A stretch of 64,000 nt of DNA from Deltaproteobacteria bacterium (GTDB lineage: Bacteria > Myxococcota_A > Polyangia > Polyangiales > Polyangiaceae): assembly GCA_016218915.1 (NCBI GenBank), contig JACRCQ010000039.1:103466-167465 (forward strand), in the 5' to 3' direction. Both the position numbers and the translations under genes were made by a program. Position 1 is the stretch's first letter, and each line of letters starts with the position of its first letter. Positions 25,934 to 36,178 of the stretch are shown here, one piece after another. The notes beneath the pieces are model-generated. The model did not search any database. It worked only from the letters and a program-made list of their open reading frames with translations, and was not told where the DNA came from.

Positions 25934-28900
25934 TCACGTCTTGCTGTCGATCAGGAACGAGAAACGCTCGGGCGCATGCTGCCCCTGCTGCTTGATCTCG
26001 TCGCCCTTGTAGATCGCCCACCCAGGAAGCGTCGGCACGTAGCTCTTCGTCATCTGGTGAAGCTGCAGCGCGCTGTTCGAAACGAACAGGTACAGCGTGC
26101 GCTTCGCATTCCACGGGCTCGGCAACGCAGCGAACAGCCCGTCGTCGGAGCTCGCGTAGGTCCTGCCTTGCCACCGGAACCAGTTGCGCCCCATCTCCAC
26201 CGGCACCTTGGTGCCCACGCGAGCCAGCAGCGAGTTGTCCTCGGCTTCTCCGATCACGAGCAAGTCGCGCGTCGCAAGCTGCTCCGGCGTCACCTCGCAA
26301 TCCTTCACCACCGGCAGCAGGATCTCGGTGTACGCATCTGCAATCGCGCTCTGCCAGCGCAGCGCGAGCGTATGGTTCGCTTCGATCTGACGCGACGTGC
26401 CGTACACGATCAGCGCATGGTGGAAGTCATCGGCCAGGTTCGCCCAGCTCGAGAACCGGTCGTTGGGGACCGGGAAGTCGACCGATGGGTTGAACACCAC
26501 GCGGTCCGGCTTGACCGGCACCGTGAGCTCGAACGTCGACGCTGCGCCTGACAGCTCGAACGGCTTGAGCAGCCGCTTGTCTCCTGTGTCGATGGCGACC
26601 GACGTGAGCAGGTACCAAGGCTCGGCGGTCTGCTGGACTTCGACCCGCACCTTCCAGCCGTCGCCTGCCTTGTCCACATGCACCGCTGGACGTGGATCCG
26701 GCAGCCCCTCGCGCTCGATCCACTGGCGCAGCATCGGACCGAGCTCCTGACCCGCGATCTTGCTGGCCAGCTTGATCAGGTCCTCGCTCCTGGCTGTCTT
26801 GTTCGCCCATCGTCGATGCAGCTCGTTCATGACCCGGAAGAACAGGTCGTTGCCGAGCCGAAGGCGAAGCTGGTGCAGCGCGAAGGTGCCCTTGATGCGG
26901 GGGACCTGGTACTGCGCGTACGCGTCCTGCACGACCGTTGCACGCACCGGCGGGAAATCCTTCTCCCGCGAGGTCACGTACAGGAGCCGCGCGTTGAGCT
27001 CCGCGAGCTGGTCGCCCACCGGACGCACCGCCTTGTCCGCTTCGTCGGCCATCCCGTGCAGAAGGTTCCAGTACGCGGCTGTTCCGCTGATGAACCAGTT
27101 CTCCGCGTCAGATGCCGGAACCACGGTGCCGTGCCACAGCTTCTTCTTGTCGACCTCGTATCGCTCCTTGACGGCGTCGATGTCAGTCGTGGGCTCTTTC
27201 CATGGGGCGGCGGGCTGGACTGGCGCGCGCACGGAGCGCGTCCGCTTGAGCTGCTCGGAGATGAACAACGGGCTGACCGTGGCGTAGCCGTGGCTCAGGT
27301 GCGGCACGGCGCCAGGAAGATCCGGCATTCGGCGGCTGTCCTTCACCGGGAACTTCTCGCGCAGGGTGACCTTCCCCTGGTGCGCGAGGAACACCATCCG
27401 CTCGGCCATCTCCGCGGTCGTGAGCTTGCCGTCGCACGCGTGGGGACGGTTGATCGGAGAGGAGGCGAGCATGCGCACGCCGGCCTCTGCATCGATTTTC
27501 CCGGCGTTCTGTTGGTAGAACTGCTTCATCGCGATGTCGCGATTCCAGGGCGACACCACCAGATCGTACGGAGCGTCTTCCGGGTGGGCCGCATACTCGC
27601 GGCGCACCTCCGGGTCGCGGTTGTTGTTGACCGACCAAAGGAACCCGGGAGTGTCGAACGGCGTGCTGCGATCGCTGGCGCGCCACATCCGGGCTTTGTG
27701 GGTTCCCAGCAGGAAGATCGCGGCTTCGTTGCGGCGCACGTCAGCCAGCACCCAGTCGTTGGTGTACAGGCCGTTGTTCGAGCTGCGGAGCGTTCTCGCA
27801 ACCGCATCGAGACTTCCGGAGTACTGAGCGGCCCTGCGGACGCGGTTGCTCTGCGGCGTGCCCGCGGGATCGTACGGAGTCTGCGAAACCGTGGTTTCCC
27901 CGATCACGATGCCAGCGTCGTTGATGTAGAAGTCCGTGCCCGAATGGATGCCGCCCGGAAAGGTCTGGTAGACCACCCGATGCCCCTTGGAAGGCAGCAG
28001 ATCCACGATGAGGTTGAAGTGCACGCCGGTGTATCCGGCCCACATGAAGATCTGCCCGAAGACCACCTTCCCGTCCGACGTGGCCGGGCCTGTTGCCGTA
28101 AAGGCCGAGCACTTGTGCTTGTCGTCCGGGATCTTCATCTCCTCTTCCGCGGACAGGAAGCTCTGCCCGGTCAGCGCGTGCGCCGTGACCTTCAGCCCTG
28201 ACTTGAGCTGCCCCAGGTCGATCAAGGAGTTGAGCGCCACCACGTCGATGAGATCGACCGATCGCCCGTCGTACTTCGCCCCGCCCCTCGCCGCACCGTC
28301 GGCGATCCCCTTCATCTCCGTGAGGTACTCCTCGTCGTACTTGCGGAGCATCTCCGCGTCGGCAAGAAGACGAAGGTTGTTCCACGCGTAGACAGGCTCC
28401 TTGGCGTTGTCCTGCTGCGCAACCTTGGAGATGTACTGCGCGATCTCGGGTGAGACCAGGTAGCCGAGCTGATACCCGCGCTCGTAGGGCTTGCCTTCGA
28501 CGTGCACGAAGATCCACCCCTGATCGTCGTAGCGATACCCGTCCCCTGCCCATCGGACCGTTTCCCACGCGACGTACTCCTGCAGTTCGGCGACCTCCTG
28601 CAGCTCCAAGTCGTCGAACCATGCCTTGCCCGTCGCCGCGCCATTCAACCCCAGATGAAGACGGACCCGATCTCGCGTGCGGGTGGCCACGAACCGCGTA
28701 TCGACGCGGGTCCAATCCGAGGTAGCGCCCACCGCGGGCGAGTGGTTGGTGAACGGAAACGAGGCCATCGTCATGCATGCGGGTACTGCGGTCGGATAGC
28801 GTGCTTCCGGATCAGACACGGCTTGATCGGTCTTGATCCACCCGGTCAGGCGGTAGACGCGACCGACCTTCAGGTCGACCGGATCCGAGCTCAGCGTTAG

Positions 28901-29176
28901 GGATGCTGGTTGCAGGGCGTGCAGCAGCACGCTCGATCGACCGGAATGGCGCTCGGTTTCGTCGAGTCGGATCGATGTACCTTGCCCGGGCTGCCCTTCG
29001 ATGTGCCAGCCGACCGTGGGAGCAGCGCTGGCGGGTGACTCGAAGCCTGGGTCCTGCAAGTCGACCCTGGCGGGAGGGGACGGATCACCTGCTTGGGGAG
29101 CGGTGAGGGTGCAGGACATGGCGGTGAGCAAAGCGCTCGAGCAGGCCAGCAGCGACGCGAACGGCTTGTGTCTCAT
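25934..29176 (-). CDS. C45/phospholipase-B-like Ntn hydrolase fused to a degenerate M1 peptidase region
   Basis: A 1080-residue exported protein with a probable lipobox near TAMSC. Residues about 38-195 form a carbohydrate-binding-module-like beta-sandwich (DPGFESP, GRSSVLLHA, VGRVYRLTGWIKTD). Residues about 225-640 resemble phospholipase-B-like/C45 Ntn hydrolases; the probable N-terminal nucleophile after autocleavage is the Cys in HKCSAFTATGPATSDGKV. Residues about 720-900 match the C-terminal helical half of M1 aminopeptidases (VPRIKGTFALHQLRLRLGND, then EDLIKLASKIAGQELGPMLR), but HExxH is absent and the usual WLNEGFA region reads WFISGTAAYW. Only the Ntn part is likely catalytic. GGAGA precedes the ATG. 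Confidence 0.7.
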   Translation of the reverse strand: MRHKPFASLLACSSALLTAMSCTLTAPQAGDPSPPARVDLQDPGFESPASAAPTVGWHIEGQPGQGTSIRLDETERHSGRSSVLLHALQPASLTLSSDPVDLKVGRVYRLTGWIKTDQAVSDPEARYPTAVPACMTMASFPFTNHSPAVGATSDWTRVDTRFVATRTRDRVRLHLGLNGAATGKAWFDDLELQEVAELQEYVAWETVRWAGDGYRYDDQGWIFVHVEGKPYERGYQLGYLVSPEIAQYISKVAQQDNAKEPVYAWNNLRLLADAEMLRKYDEEYLTEMKGIADGAARGGAKYDGRSVDLIDVVALNSLIDLGQLKSGLKVTAHALTGQSFLSAEEEMKIPDDKHKCSAFTATGPATSDGKVVFGQIFMWAGYTGVHFNLIVDLLPSKGHRVVYQTFPGGIHSGTDFYINDAGIVIGETTVSQTPYDPAGTPQSNRVRRAAQYSGSLDAVARTLRSSNNGLYTNDWVLADVRRNEAAIFLLGTHKARMWRASDRSTPFDTPGFLWSVNNNRDPEVRREYAAHPEDAPYDLVVSPWNRDIAMKQFYQQNAGKIDAEAGVRMLASSPINRPHACDGKLTTAEMAERMVFLAHQGKVTLREKFPVKDSRRMPDLPGAVPHLSHGYATVSPLFISEQLKRTRSVRAPVQPAAPWKEPTTDIDAVKERYEVDKKKLWHGTVVPASDAENWFISGTAAYWNLLHGMADEADKAVRPVGDQLAELNARLLYVTSREKDFPPVRATVVQDAYAQYQVPRIKGTFALHQLRLRLGNDLFFRVMNELHRRWANKTARSEDLIKLASKIAGQELGPMLRQWIEREGLPDPRPAVHVDKAGDGWKVRVEVQQTAEPWYLLTSVAIDTGDKRLLKPFELSGAASTFELTVPVKPDRVVFNPSVDFPVPNDRFSSWANLADDFHHALIVYGTSRQIEANHTLALRWQSAIADAYTEILLPVVKDCEVTPEQLATRDLLVIGEAEDNSLLARVGTKVPVEMGRNWFRWQGRTYASSDDGLFAALPSPWNAKRTLYLFVSNSALQLHQMTKSYVPTLPGWAIYKGDEIKQQGQHAPERFSFLIDSKT

Positions 29177-29337
29177 GCGGTCTCCGGGGCAGAGGACGGA
29201 CCGGTGTGTTGGGTGTCCGGACTGTATCCTTCGGCCAACGCGCGGAGCAACGGTGCGGTGGGTGGTACCCTGGACCGGGCACGTGGTATGTGAGCATCCT
29301 TCCCTCGTGGAGCCGAAGCTTGCTTTGACGTTGCATC

Positions 29338-32300
29338 ATGGCTGACAACAATCCTGTCGATCGACTCGGTGAGGCCGTTGCATCCCTGGAGTTCCTCCTG
29401 CTGGACAACGAGCTCGAACCTGATCCGGAACGTCGGAACTGGGCTGTTTTCAAGCGCGCGTTGGGGGGTGTGGAGAAGGCTGCGGACGACGTCGTTGCCA
29501 ACCTGGATCAGGCGTGGATGTTCGCCGACGAGTCGATGCGGCCGACGATTGCGAGCCGCACGGCCATGGCGCTGCACGACGCGGCAGTCGTGCTGACGCT
29601 GGCGGAACGGGGCGAAAAGGCGCGCGCGCTGCTCGACCGGGCCCTCGCGCTCGCGCAGCGAGGCAACGCACGCGACGCGATGCAGGCGCTCAAGCTCGCC
29701 CTCGATCGCCCCCAGTCCGCCAAGGCTGCGACCTATCGTCGCTGGCTCAAGGCGACCGGACGCGCCAACCCGTCGCTCCCGCCTCCTGCACCGGTGGTCG
29801 AGCGTTCCGAGCCCGCTGAGGAGCTTCCCGTGGAGAGCGCTCCGACGCTGATACGAGTCAATGGGTGCGGTGCCGGGCTTTATGGGCACAGGGACGAGCG
29901 TGCGGACGGCTCCTATCTTGCGGCCTACTGCATCTCCTTCATCTTCATCCCCGTGTTTCCCCTGTGCTGGTACAGGGTCATCCGTCATGACGATTTCCAG
30001 TACAGCTTCCTGGCAAAGCGTTCCCTGGGAGCCGCAGGTCGCGTCTGGCAGCTGACCCTGGTGTCGCTTGCGTTCATCGCGGCCGCGTTCGCCTACAAGT
30101 CCGGTTGGATGCCGCGCCCCGGAGTCTCCAAGGAGCTCGCAAGGCTGGTGTCGATCGAGCAGGAAGGTGGCACCGAAGAGGTTCTGGAAGGGTATCTGCG
30201 ACTTGCGCGCGAGCCCGCGGACTCTGTGGAGGGCAAGGCGGCCGCAGACAGGGCCTCTCGGCTGGTTGCCACCCGCTTCCCCTCTCCGTGCACCGTCGAC
30301 TCGATCGAGGAAGTGCGACGGCTCTCGATGCGGATCATCGGGCTGCCCGCGGATTCGCGCGGCGGCACGGTGGATGTGGTGCTTCGGGACCGGATTCTGC
30401 AGTGTGCCCGGGACGTGTCCGACAGCAAGCTTGCGCAGGTCGAGCTGCTGGGGATGGCGGAGCAGGCGACGACAGACCCGCAGGACAAGATTCCACTTCG
30501 AGAGAAGCGACAGGACGCGATCATGGCGCTTGTGGAGGCGTCACGCACGACGCATCCTCTCTATGCTCTAGCGCTGCTCCGCGGATTGCTGCCGGACAGG
30601 CGGGCGCGCGAGTCCATGCTGGGGCTCTTCGAGTCGCTCCCGGATGCACCGGCGATCATGGCAGCGGCCGGGCCGGACATGAAGGCATGCCTCGCGTCCG
30701 AGTCGTCGACACAGGATGCATCGGTGTCGCAGAAGATCTCGGAAAGGCTCGAGCGGGGGCGCGAAGCCCACGCCGCGCTCGTCAAGGAGCTCGAGGACGC
30801 GTCGGACGCAGATCTCGAGAAGATGTACAAGCGCGACAGCAAGGCGGAGGAGATCGCCCAGGCAGAGGCACGCAGGCTTCGACGCGAGGGGCAGGCGTCC
30901 CGTGGAATCCCGGTCCTGCTCGGGGTCAATGCGGAAGGGCGGCTGACCTACGAAGCGCGCGTGGAGCTTGCCGCGAGCTACCGCGACAGCAACAAGCTCG
31001 ATGCGGCGGAGTCCACGCTACGCAGTATTCTCGACGAGCTTTCCGTCCCCTATCGGGAAGCGGCTGGACGGTCCGAGGAGGCGCACCGCGCTGCGCGCGA
31101 ACGCCTGGTCGAGCAGATCAAGCGCGATCGCAGCCTGCCCGCGGACAAGGAGCTCCCGGAAGACGCCCGGCAGTGGGTGGAAGAATCGATCGCAAAGGAC
31201 TCCCGCGTCCAGGATGCGATTGGAGAGCTCGAAGCGAAGTCCGTCGTGGTTCGGGCGACCGTGTGGCTCGCGGCGCTTCTGCTCCAGCAGGGGCTGGCGG
31301 AAAAAGGCCCAGCGCGCGATGCGCTGTTCCGACGCGCCGAGATGGCGCTCATGCGGCTCAAGGTCGCGGAGGGGGACGCCGAATACGATGTGCAGACCGG
31401 GATCGTGCTGCATCGTGTGGGCAAGATCGAAGAGGGAGAAGCAGCATTCCGCCGCGTGCTCCAGGGTGCGGATTCGGAGCGGATCCTCATGGCAGCACGG
31501 GCGTACAGGAGCATCGGGATGCCGTCCCGTGCCCGCGAGCTCGCCGAAAGCTCGTACCAGGCTGCCAAGGAGGACCCCGAGCGCTGGGAGGCCGCGTCGC
31601 TCCGCGCCGTGCTGTGGACATCGCTCGACGACCAGAAGACCTGGCTCGACCGGTGCAGGGCGGAGAACGTTCGACTCGATCGCAAGAAGGTGGAGGCAGC
31701 GCTCGCGCAAAGGGATGGGCGGCTCGAGGATGCAGAAAGGCTCCTCGCGGAAGTCAGCCAGGCCTACGAGTCCACGATCTCGCACGATTCCACGGATGCC
31801 AACAATGCGGGGCTGGTCTACCTGCGTCGCTACGAGGCCACGGGCAACATCCAGCACCTGCGCAGAGCGGTACAGACACTCGATCAGGCAGCCGCGCTCA
31901 GCCCGGAATCACCTGTGGTCCTCGGCAATCTCCATGGCGCCCTCGGCGTGCTCGGAACCGCGGAAGTCCTCGGAGCATGGATCCACCCAGGCGTGGTGCG
32001 CTTGAATTCCTATCAGATGGAGGCAGTGCTCGACGAGGTCCTGCTCGACAGCAGCGTCAGCGACGAAGTCCGCACCGCGATCCGCGGGAATCGCCCGATC
32101 CTGCGGGCGCTGCAGGTGATGGGCCAGTACAGCGTTCTTGCGCCCCATGATCCCGAATCCCTCGAGACCCGCATCTCGTGGGCGCGGCGGATGGACGACC
32201 AGCCTGCGCTCGAAAAGCTCGTGCAGGAGCTGCAGCAAAGACCCAAGCCCCTGGAGGGAGTCGGTGTGGATGCAGGCGGCACCCAGGCGGCTGCGTCGGA

Positions 32301-32964
32301 CGCAGGGCTTGCGGACGCAGGGCTTGCGGACGCTGGCTCCGCAGATGCAGGGGCTTCGGTCAGCGCAAAGGCCAAGGACGAGCCGGAGCGTCGCATCCTC
32401 GCCCGCGCGCTTCGGGATGCCCATCCCCCCACGATCGCCACTGCGCGGCTTCTGCTCGCAAACAGGCTGCGCGCAGCTCACCGTCGGGCCCCAACGGCCG
32501 CCCTTTCGACCGAGATGGTGGAGCTCGTGCACCAGGCGAGCACAGATTGGCCAGCGCTCAAGAGCAACGACATCGTGGCGCTCACGTTGCTGGAGGCGGC
32601 GATCGCCCGCCATCGAGGAAACCTCGCTGCCGTGGAGCGGGCCTGGACAGAGTCGGACGCCCTGGTGCTGGTACTCGAGCCGCTGACGCGGGACGATGCG
32701 GCGCGCGAGGCTGGTGCCGCACTACGTGCTGACAAGGACTTCATCGAGGCTTCGGAGATGGTCCGCGGCTTTGACCAGGGCGGGGGAGTTCTCGGCTGGG
32801 AGCTTGCAAGGCTCCTGGGCGACGACGCGTGGCGCAGCCGCGCGGCGGCTGGACTCAAAGACCGCAGCTTCAAGGTCACCGAGGCCTACGCCCGACTGGA
32901 GCCGAACGGCGGCGACGCGCGTTTCCTGGCGCTGGTCCGACGGATCGTCGGAGAAGCGCGCTGA
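29338..32964 (+). CDS. Very large TPR membrane protein
   Basis: A 1208-residue protein. The N-terminal 150 residues are helical. A segment at about 178-235, reading VNGCGAGLYGHRD followed by IFIPVFPLCWYRVI, resembles the small membrane motif GxGTxxYG...FIPIFPLxxYRV that I recall from many bacterial membrane proteins. Another hydrophobic helix follows at about 242-262. The remaining 900 residues are TPR-like helical repeats with coiled-coil-like charge patterns, interrupted near 985-1005 by Asp-Ala-Gly repeats (DAGLADAGLADAG). It is probably an inner-membrane-anchored scaffold with a large soluble domain; partners are unknown. No clear Shine-Dalgarno was found, and the gene converges on the next with 13 bp between stops. 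Confidence 0.72.
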   Translation: MADNNPVDRLGEAVASLEFLLLDNELEPDPERRNWAVFKRALGGVEKAADDVVANLDQAWMFADESMRPTIASRTAMALHDAAVVLTLAERGEKARALLDRALALAQRGNARDAMQALKLALDRPQSAKAATYRRWLKATGRANPSLPPPAPVVERSEPAEELPVESAPTLIRVNGCGAGLYGHRDERADGSYLAAYCISFIFIPVFPLCWYRVIRHDDFQYSFLAKRSLGAAGRVWQLTLVSLAFIAAAFAYKSGWMPRPGVSKELARLVSIEQEGGTEEVLEGYLRLAREPADSVEGKAAADRASRLVATRFPSPCTVDSIEEVRRLSMRIIGLPADSRGGTVDVVLRDRILQCARDVSDSKLAQVELLGMAEQATTDPQDKIPLREKRQDAIMALVEASRTTHPLYALALLRGLLPDRRARESMLGLFESLPDAPAIMAAAGPDMKACLASESSTQDASVSQKISERLERGREAHAALVKELEDASDADLEKMYKRDSKAEEIAQAEARRLRREGQASRGIPVLLGVNAEGRLTYEARVELAASYRDSNKLDAAESTLRSILDELSVPYREAAGRSEEAHRAARERLVEQIKRDRSLPADKELPEDARQWVEESIAKDSRVQDAIGELEAKSVVVRATVWLAALLLQQGLAEKGPARDALFRRAEMALMRLKVAEGDAEYDVQTGIVLHRVGKIEEGEAAFRRVLQGADSERILMAARAYRSIGMPSRARELAESSYQAAKEDPERWEAASLRAVLWTSLDDQKTWLDRCRAENVRLDRKKVEAALAQRDGRLEDAERLLAEVSQAYESTISHDSTDANNAGLVYLRRYEATGNIQHLRRAVQTLDQAAALSPESPVVLGNLHGALGVLGTAEVLGAWIHPGVVRLNSYQMEAVLDEVLLDSSVSDEVRTAIRGNRPILRALQVMGQYSVLAPHDPESLETRISWARRMDDQPALEKLVQELQQRPKPLEGVGVDAGGTQAAASDAGLADAGLADAGSADAGASVSAKAKDEPERRILARALRDAHPPTIATARLLLANRLRAAHRRAPTAALSTEMVELVHQASTDWPALKSNDIVALTLLEAAIARHRGNLAAVERAWTESDALVLVLEPLTRDDAAREAGAALRADKDFIEASEMVRGFDQGGGVLGWELARLLGDDAWRSRAAAGLKDRSFKVTEAYARLEPNGGDARFLALVRRIVGEAR

Positions 32965-32977
32965 CCGTCCGCGAACG

Positions 32978-35449
32978 TCAATAGGAAGTGTTGAGCAGGA
33001 TCTGGACGTTGGTTCCAGCCACGATCATGTCCGGCTTGCCGTCGCCATTCATGTCCGCGGTCGCCAGCGACTGGGGCGCGTACGAGCACGCGAACGTCGC
33101 GGCGGCCCCAAACGTGCCCAGGCCGTTGCCGAGGAACACGCTGATGTTCGAAGATCCGATGTTGGCGACTGCCACGTCCATCCTCCCATCCACGTTGAAG
33201 TCGTCCATCACCACCCACCGCGGATCTGTGCCGGCGTACAGCACGCCCGCGGCGGTGAACGACGCGCCGTTGTTGGTGAAGAGGCTGAGCGTGCCAGGGC
33301 TGGAATCGATGTTGGCGGTCGCGAGATCCGGCTTGCCATCGCCATTGAAGTCGCGTGCGGCTACGGAACGCGGACCCGCTCCGGTCGCGTACGCAACCGG
33401 GCTGCTGAATCCCGCGTAGTTGTTGTTGTAGTAGACCGACACCGTGTTGCTGTACCAGGCGGTCACCACCAGATCTGCCCGCAGATCGCCATTGAGATCG
33501 GCGGCCAGGATGTGGGCAGGAGCATTGCCGGGAGACAGCGATGTCCCGGTCGTGAACGTACCCGCGCCCGTTCCGTACAGCAGGCTCACCGTGTCGGATC
33601 CATTGTTCGTGACCGCCAGATCCGGGATACCATCGCCGTTGAAGTCCGCAGCCGCTGACGCGTACGGGTACGAGCCCACAGTCGTGACCTTCTGCGCCTG
33701 GAAAGTCCCGTTGCCATTGCCGAGCAGCACGCTCACCGAGTTGCCGGTATCGTTGGCAACCACAAGATCCAGCGTGCCGTCCACGTTCATGTCATAGGGA
33801 AGCACGTGGAAGGGCGCCGCTCCGGCCGCGTAGCTGACCGCCGCGTTGAGCGTGCCCAGCCCGGTCCCCAGCTGCACGCTTGCGTTGGCCGAGCCAGAGT
33901 TCGCGGTCGCGACGTCGATCTTCCCGTCCTTGTTGAGATCGGCCGGTGCGGAGTACCAGGGCGAGCTTCCCACGGCGTGGTTGACCGGAGCGGCGAACGC
34001 GAGCGTGGTGTAGCCGGCCTTGCAAATGCTCCCCACGCATTGCCCGCTCGTGCAGTCGCTCCCGGAGTTGCAGTGCTTGCCCGCCACGCACTTGGGGCAG
34101 AGCGGTCCACCGCAGTCGACGTCGGACTCGGCCCCGTTGCTGATGCCATCAGTGCAGCTCGGCGCGCAGACGCCGCCCGCGCAGCTCGTGGTGCACAGGT
34201 TCCCGCACCCGCCGCAGTTCTGCATGCTCGTCAGAAGATCGACGCAGGCGCCGCTGCATACTTGCAGACCTGCGGGGCACTGGCAGCTGCCCGCGGTGCA
34301 CGATGCTCCTAGGGCGCACACAACGCCGCAGCCGCCGCAGTTCAGCGGGTCCACCTGGGTGTCGACGCATGCACCAGAGCACGGAGTCTTGGCGCAGATG
34401 CACACGCTGTTGTTGCAGGAGTAACCGGAAGCGCAGGACGCGCCGCAGGCTCCGCAGTTGGCAGGGTCGGTCTTGGTGTCCACGCAGGCACCGTTGCACG
34501 CGCTGCTGTTTCCCGGGCATTTGCAGGAGCCGCCCGCGCAGGTTGCGGTGGACGGGCAAGCATTGCCACAGCCGCCGCAGTTGGCTGGGTCGGTCTGCTT
34601 GTCGACGCACGAAGCACCGCAGGTGTTGGCAGGTGGGCACTGGCATGCACCAGCCGTGCAGACCTGGAGGCCCGGACACTGCGCGCCCTCGTCCTGGGCG
34701 CCGCTGCAGTTGTTGTCCTTGCCGTCGCAAGTTTCAGGCGCCCCGTAGTAGATGCTCGGGTCCGCGTCGTTGCAGTCGATGCCGCCGCAAACCAGCGGCA
34801 TGAAGCCGTCCAGGTCCTTGTCGAGATTCTCGAACTTGCACGTGGCCGTCGCTGGGTCGCACTTGATGTTCGTCTTGCAGACATCGGCCTGCCATTGCGC
34901 AAGACAGGTCGCATCCTGCGCACAGGCAGGCGCGGGAAGACAGCCGCTCTTGGTGTCGCAGTACTGGCCGCCGGGACACGCCGACGAGCCACCCGGTTGG
35001 TGCGAGCATTGTCCCGCGGCGCACGCGTCGAGCGTGCAGGCGATGCTGTCATTGCAGTCTGCTGCCGTCTTGCAGCCTCCAGCGCCGGCGCTACCGCCCT
35101 GGCCCGATGCGCCACCCTGGCCAGAGGCGCCCCCGGCTCCGCTCACGCCTCCCTGCCCTGCTGCGCCGCCCTTGCCTGAAGCGCCACCAGCTCCGCTCGC
35201 GCCTCCCTGCCCTGCGGCACCGCCCTTTCCTCCGGTTCCGCCCTGGCCAGCCGTGCCACCGGTCCCGGCCGTTCCTCCCACGCCCGAGTCGATACCTCCT
35301 GCGCCCGCGTTTCCGCTGCCGCCCGCGCCTCCGGTCTGCTGCTGGCCCAAGCCGAGGCTGTCATCCCCTCCCCCGCAACCCGCGAGCGCTCCGGCGAGAA
35401 CAAGGATGAAAGAGGCACCAAGCAAGCTGTGCGAGGAAGGGATCGTCAT
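32978..35449 (-). CDS. Modular FG-GAP lipoprotein with Gly-rich spacer, MopE-like motif and Cys repeats
   Basis: 823 residues from the ATG at 35449, which has GGAG 7 nt upstream. Signal peptide and lipobox LAGC are followed by about 95 residues of Gly/Ala/Ser repeats, then CNDSIACTLDAC, a MopE-like motif (CGGIDCNDADPSIYYG then CDGKDNNCSGAQDE), and about five units of the type VDTKTDPANCGACG. A DGxxNGxExDVDCGG motif leads into seven FG-GAP-like blades (DLNKDGKIDV, DFNGDGIPDL, DLNGDLRADL, DFNVDGRMDV, DMNGDGKPDM). The N-terminal half is homologous to the protein at 16612, whose C-terminal domain is VWA instead. Surface adhesion or ligand binding is likely. Confidence 0.85.
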   Translation of the reverse strand: MTIPSSHSLLGASFILVLAGALAGCGGGDDSLGLGQQQTGGAGGSGNAGAGGIDSGVGGTAGTGGTAGQGGTGGKGGAAGQGGASGAGGASGKGGAAGQGGVSGAGGASGQGGASGQGGSAGAGGCKTAADCNDSIACTLDACAAGQCSHQPGGSSACPGGQYCDTKSGCLPAPACAQDATCLAQWQADVCKTNIKCDPATATCKFENLDKDLDGFMPLVCGGIDCNDADPSIYYGAPETCDGKDNNCSGAQDEGAQCPGLQVCTAGACQCPPANTCGASCVDKQTDPANCGGCGNACPSTATCAGGSCKCPGNSSACNGACVDTKTDPANCGACGASCASGYSCNNSVCICAKTPCSGACVDTQVDPLNCGGCGVVCALGASCTAGSCQCPAGLQVCSGACVDLLTSMQNCGGCGNLCTTSCAGGVCAPSCTDGISNGAESDVDCGGPLCPKCVAGKHCNSGSDCTSGQCVGSICKAGYTTLAFAAPVNHAVGSSPWYSAPADLNKDGKIDVATANSGSANASVQLGTGLGTLNAAVSYAAGAAPFHVLPYDMNVDGTLDLVVANDTGNSVSVLLGNGNGTFQAQKVTTVGSYPYASAAADFNGDGIPDLAVTNNGSDTVSLLYGTGAGTFTTGTSLSPGNAPAHILAADLNGDLRADLVVTAWYSNTVSVYYNNNYAGFSSPVAYATGAGPRSVAARDFNGDGKPDLATANIDSSPGTLSLFTNNGASFTAAGVLYAGTDPRWVVMDDFNVDGRMDVAVANIGSSNISVFLGNGLGTFGAAATFACSYAPQSLATADMNGDGKPDMIVAGTNVQILLNTSY

Positions 35450-36178
35450 CAGGCGGCTCCAATGGAAAGCGGGGATCTCTGCACCTGACGGCGTCCTACG
35501 CTCCGGGCGCCGGACTTGTTCCCTCGCCGTGCCGCTCGTGCAGGTTCGCTCCATTGTCCTCGGCGCATCCTCGGCCATCCGGGGGAGCCGGGACCAGAGC
35601 CCGCGCGGCGTCCGGAATCTGCGGATCCGCCCGACCTGTGCCCAGCCAGCCATCGATTCGTCTGGCGCCTCATCGCGGGCTGGTGGATCGAGCGGGTCTG
35701 TCCACGGCCCGCGAAGTGCCTGCTTCTGCCCTCGGCGGGCCACGCGGGCCTGGGTGCCGTATCCTCGTGGGATCGCCTTGCTGATGCGATCGCCTTCGAC
35801 CAGGGCCTCGAAGGCGACGGTCCATGCGTCGAGCCGCCCACCCACGCGCAGCTTTGCGCAGGCCGGCAGCGGCCAGCGAGTAAGGCCAGCCTATGATCTT
35901 CAGGCCTGTTGTGATGGGGCTCGCGGTCGCACGAGCATCATGCTGGACGAGACGCCCCAGGTGGCGAGCGCGGCCGTCGCAGGCCTCCCCGGCGCAACGA
36001 TCGACTGCGGGTCGAGCACCTCAGGCGAATGCAGCGACCCTCAGTGTCTGTGACAGGACCACCGTCCCGTGGAATTGTCGGAACAAATGTGCCAGCGTCC
36101 GGGTTTCCAACCGCGTGAGGATCAACCCGTGAACGACCCCTTCAGTCCAAGTACCGAGGTCTAGGCATCCGGGCGGCG
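35450..36178. other. Gene-poor 0.7-kb stretch upstream of mgtE
   Basis: Frames are open on both strands here, but none carries a start with Shine-Dalgarno, a signal peptide or a family I recognise. The minus-strand frame runs into the FG-GAP lipoprotein gene and could be a decayed N-terminal extension. One 37-codon plus-strand frame at 35940-36053 ends in a Cys/Ser/Thr-rich tail and is discussed as a finding. Confidence 0.4.

Noticed and set aside
28100..29176. Active M1 metallopeptidase assignment for the 1080-residue protein
   Set aside because: There is no HExxH anywhere in the protein, and the M1-like part is only the non-catalytic C-terminal half.
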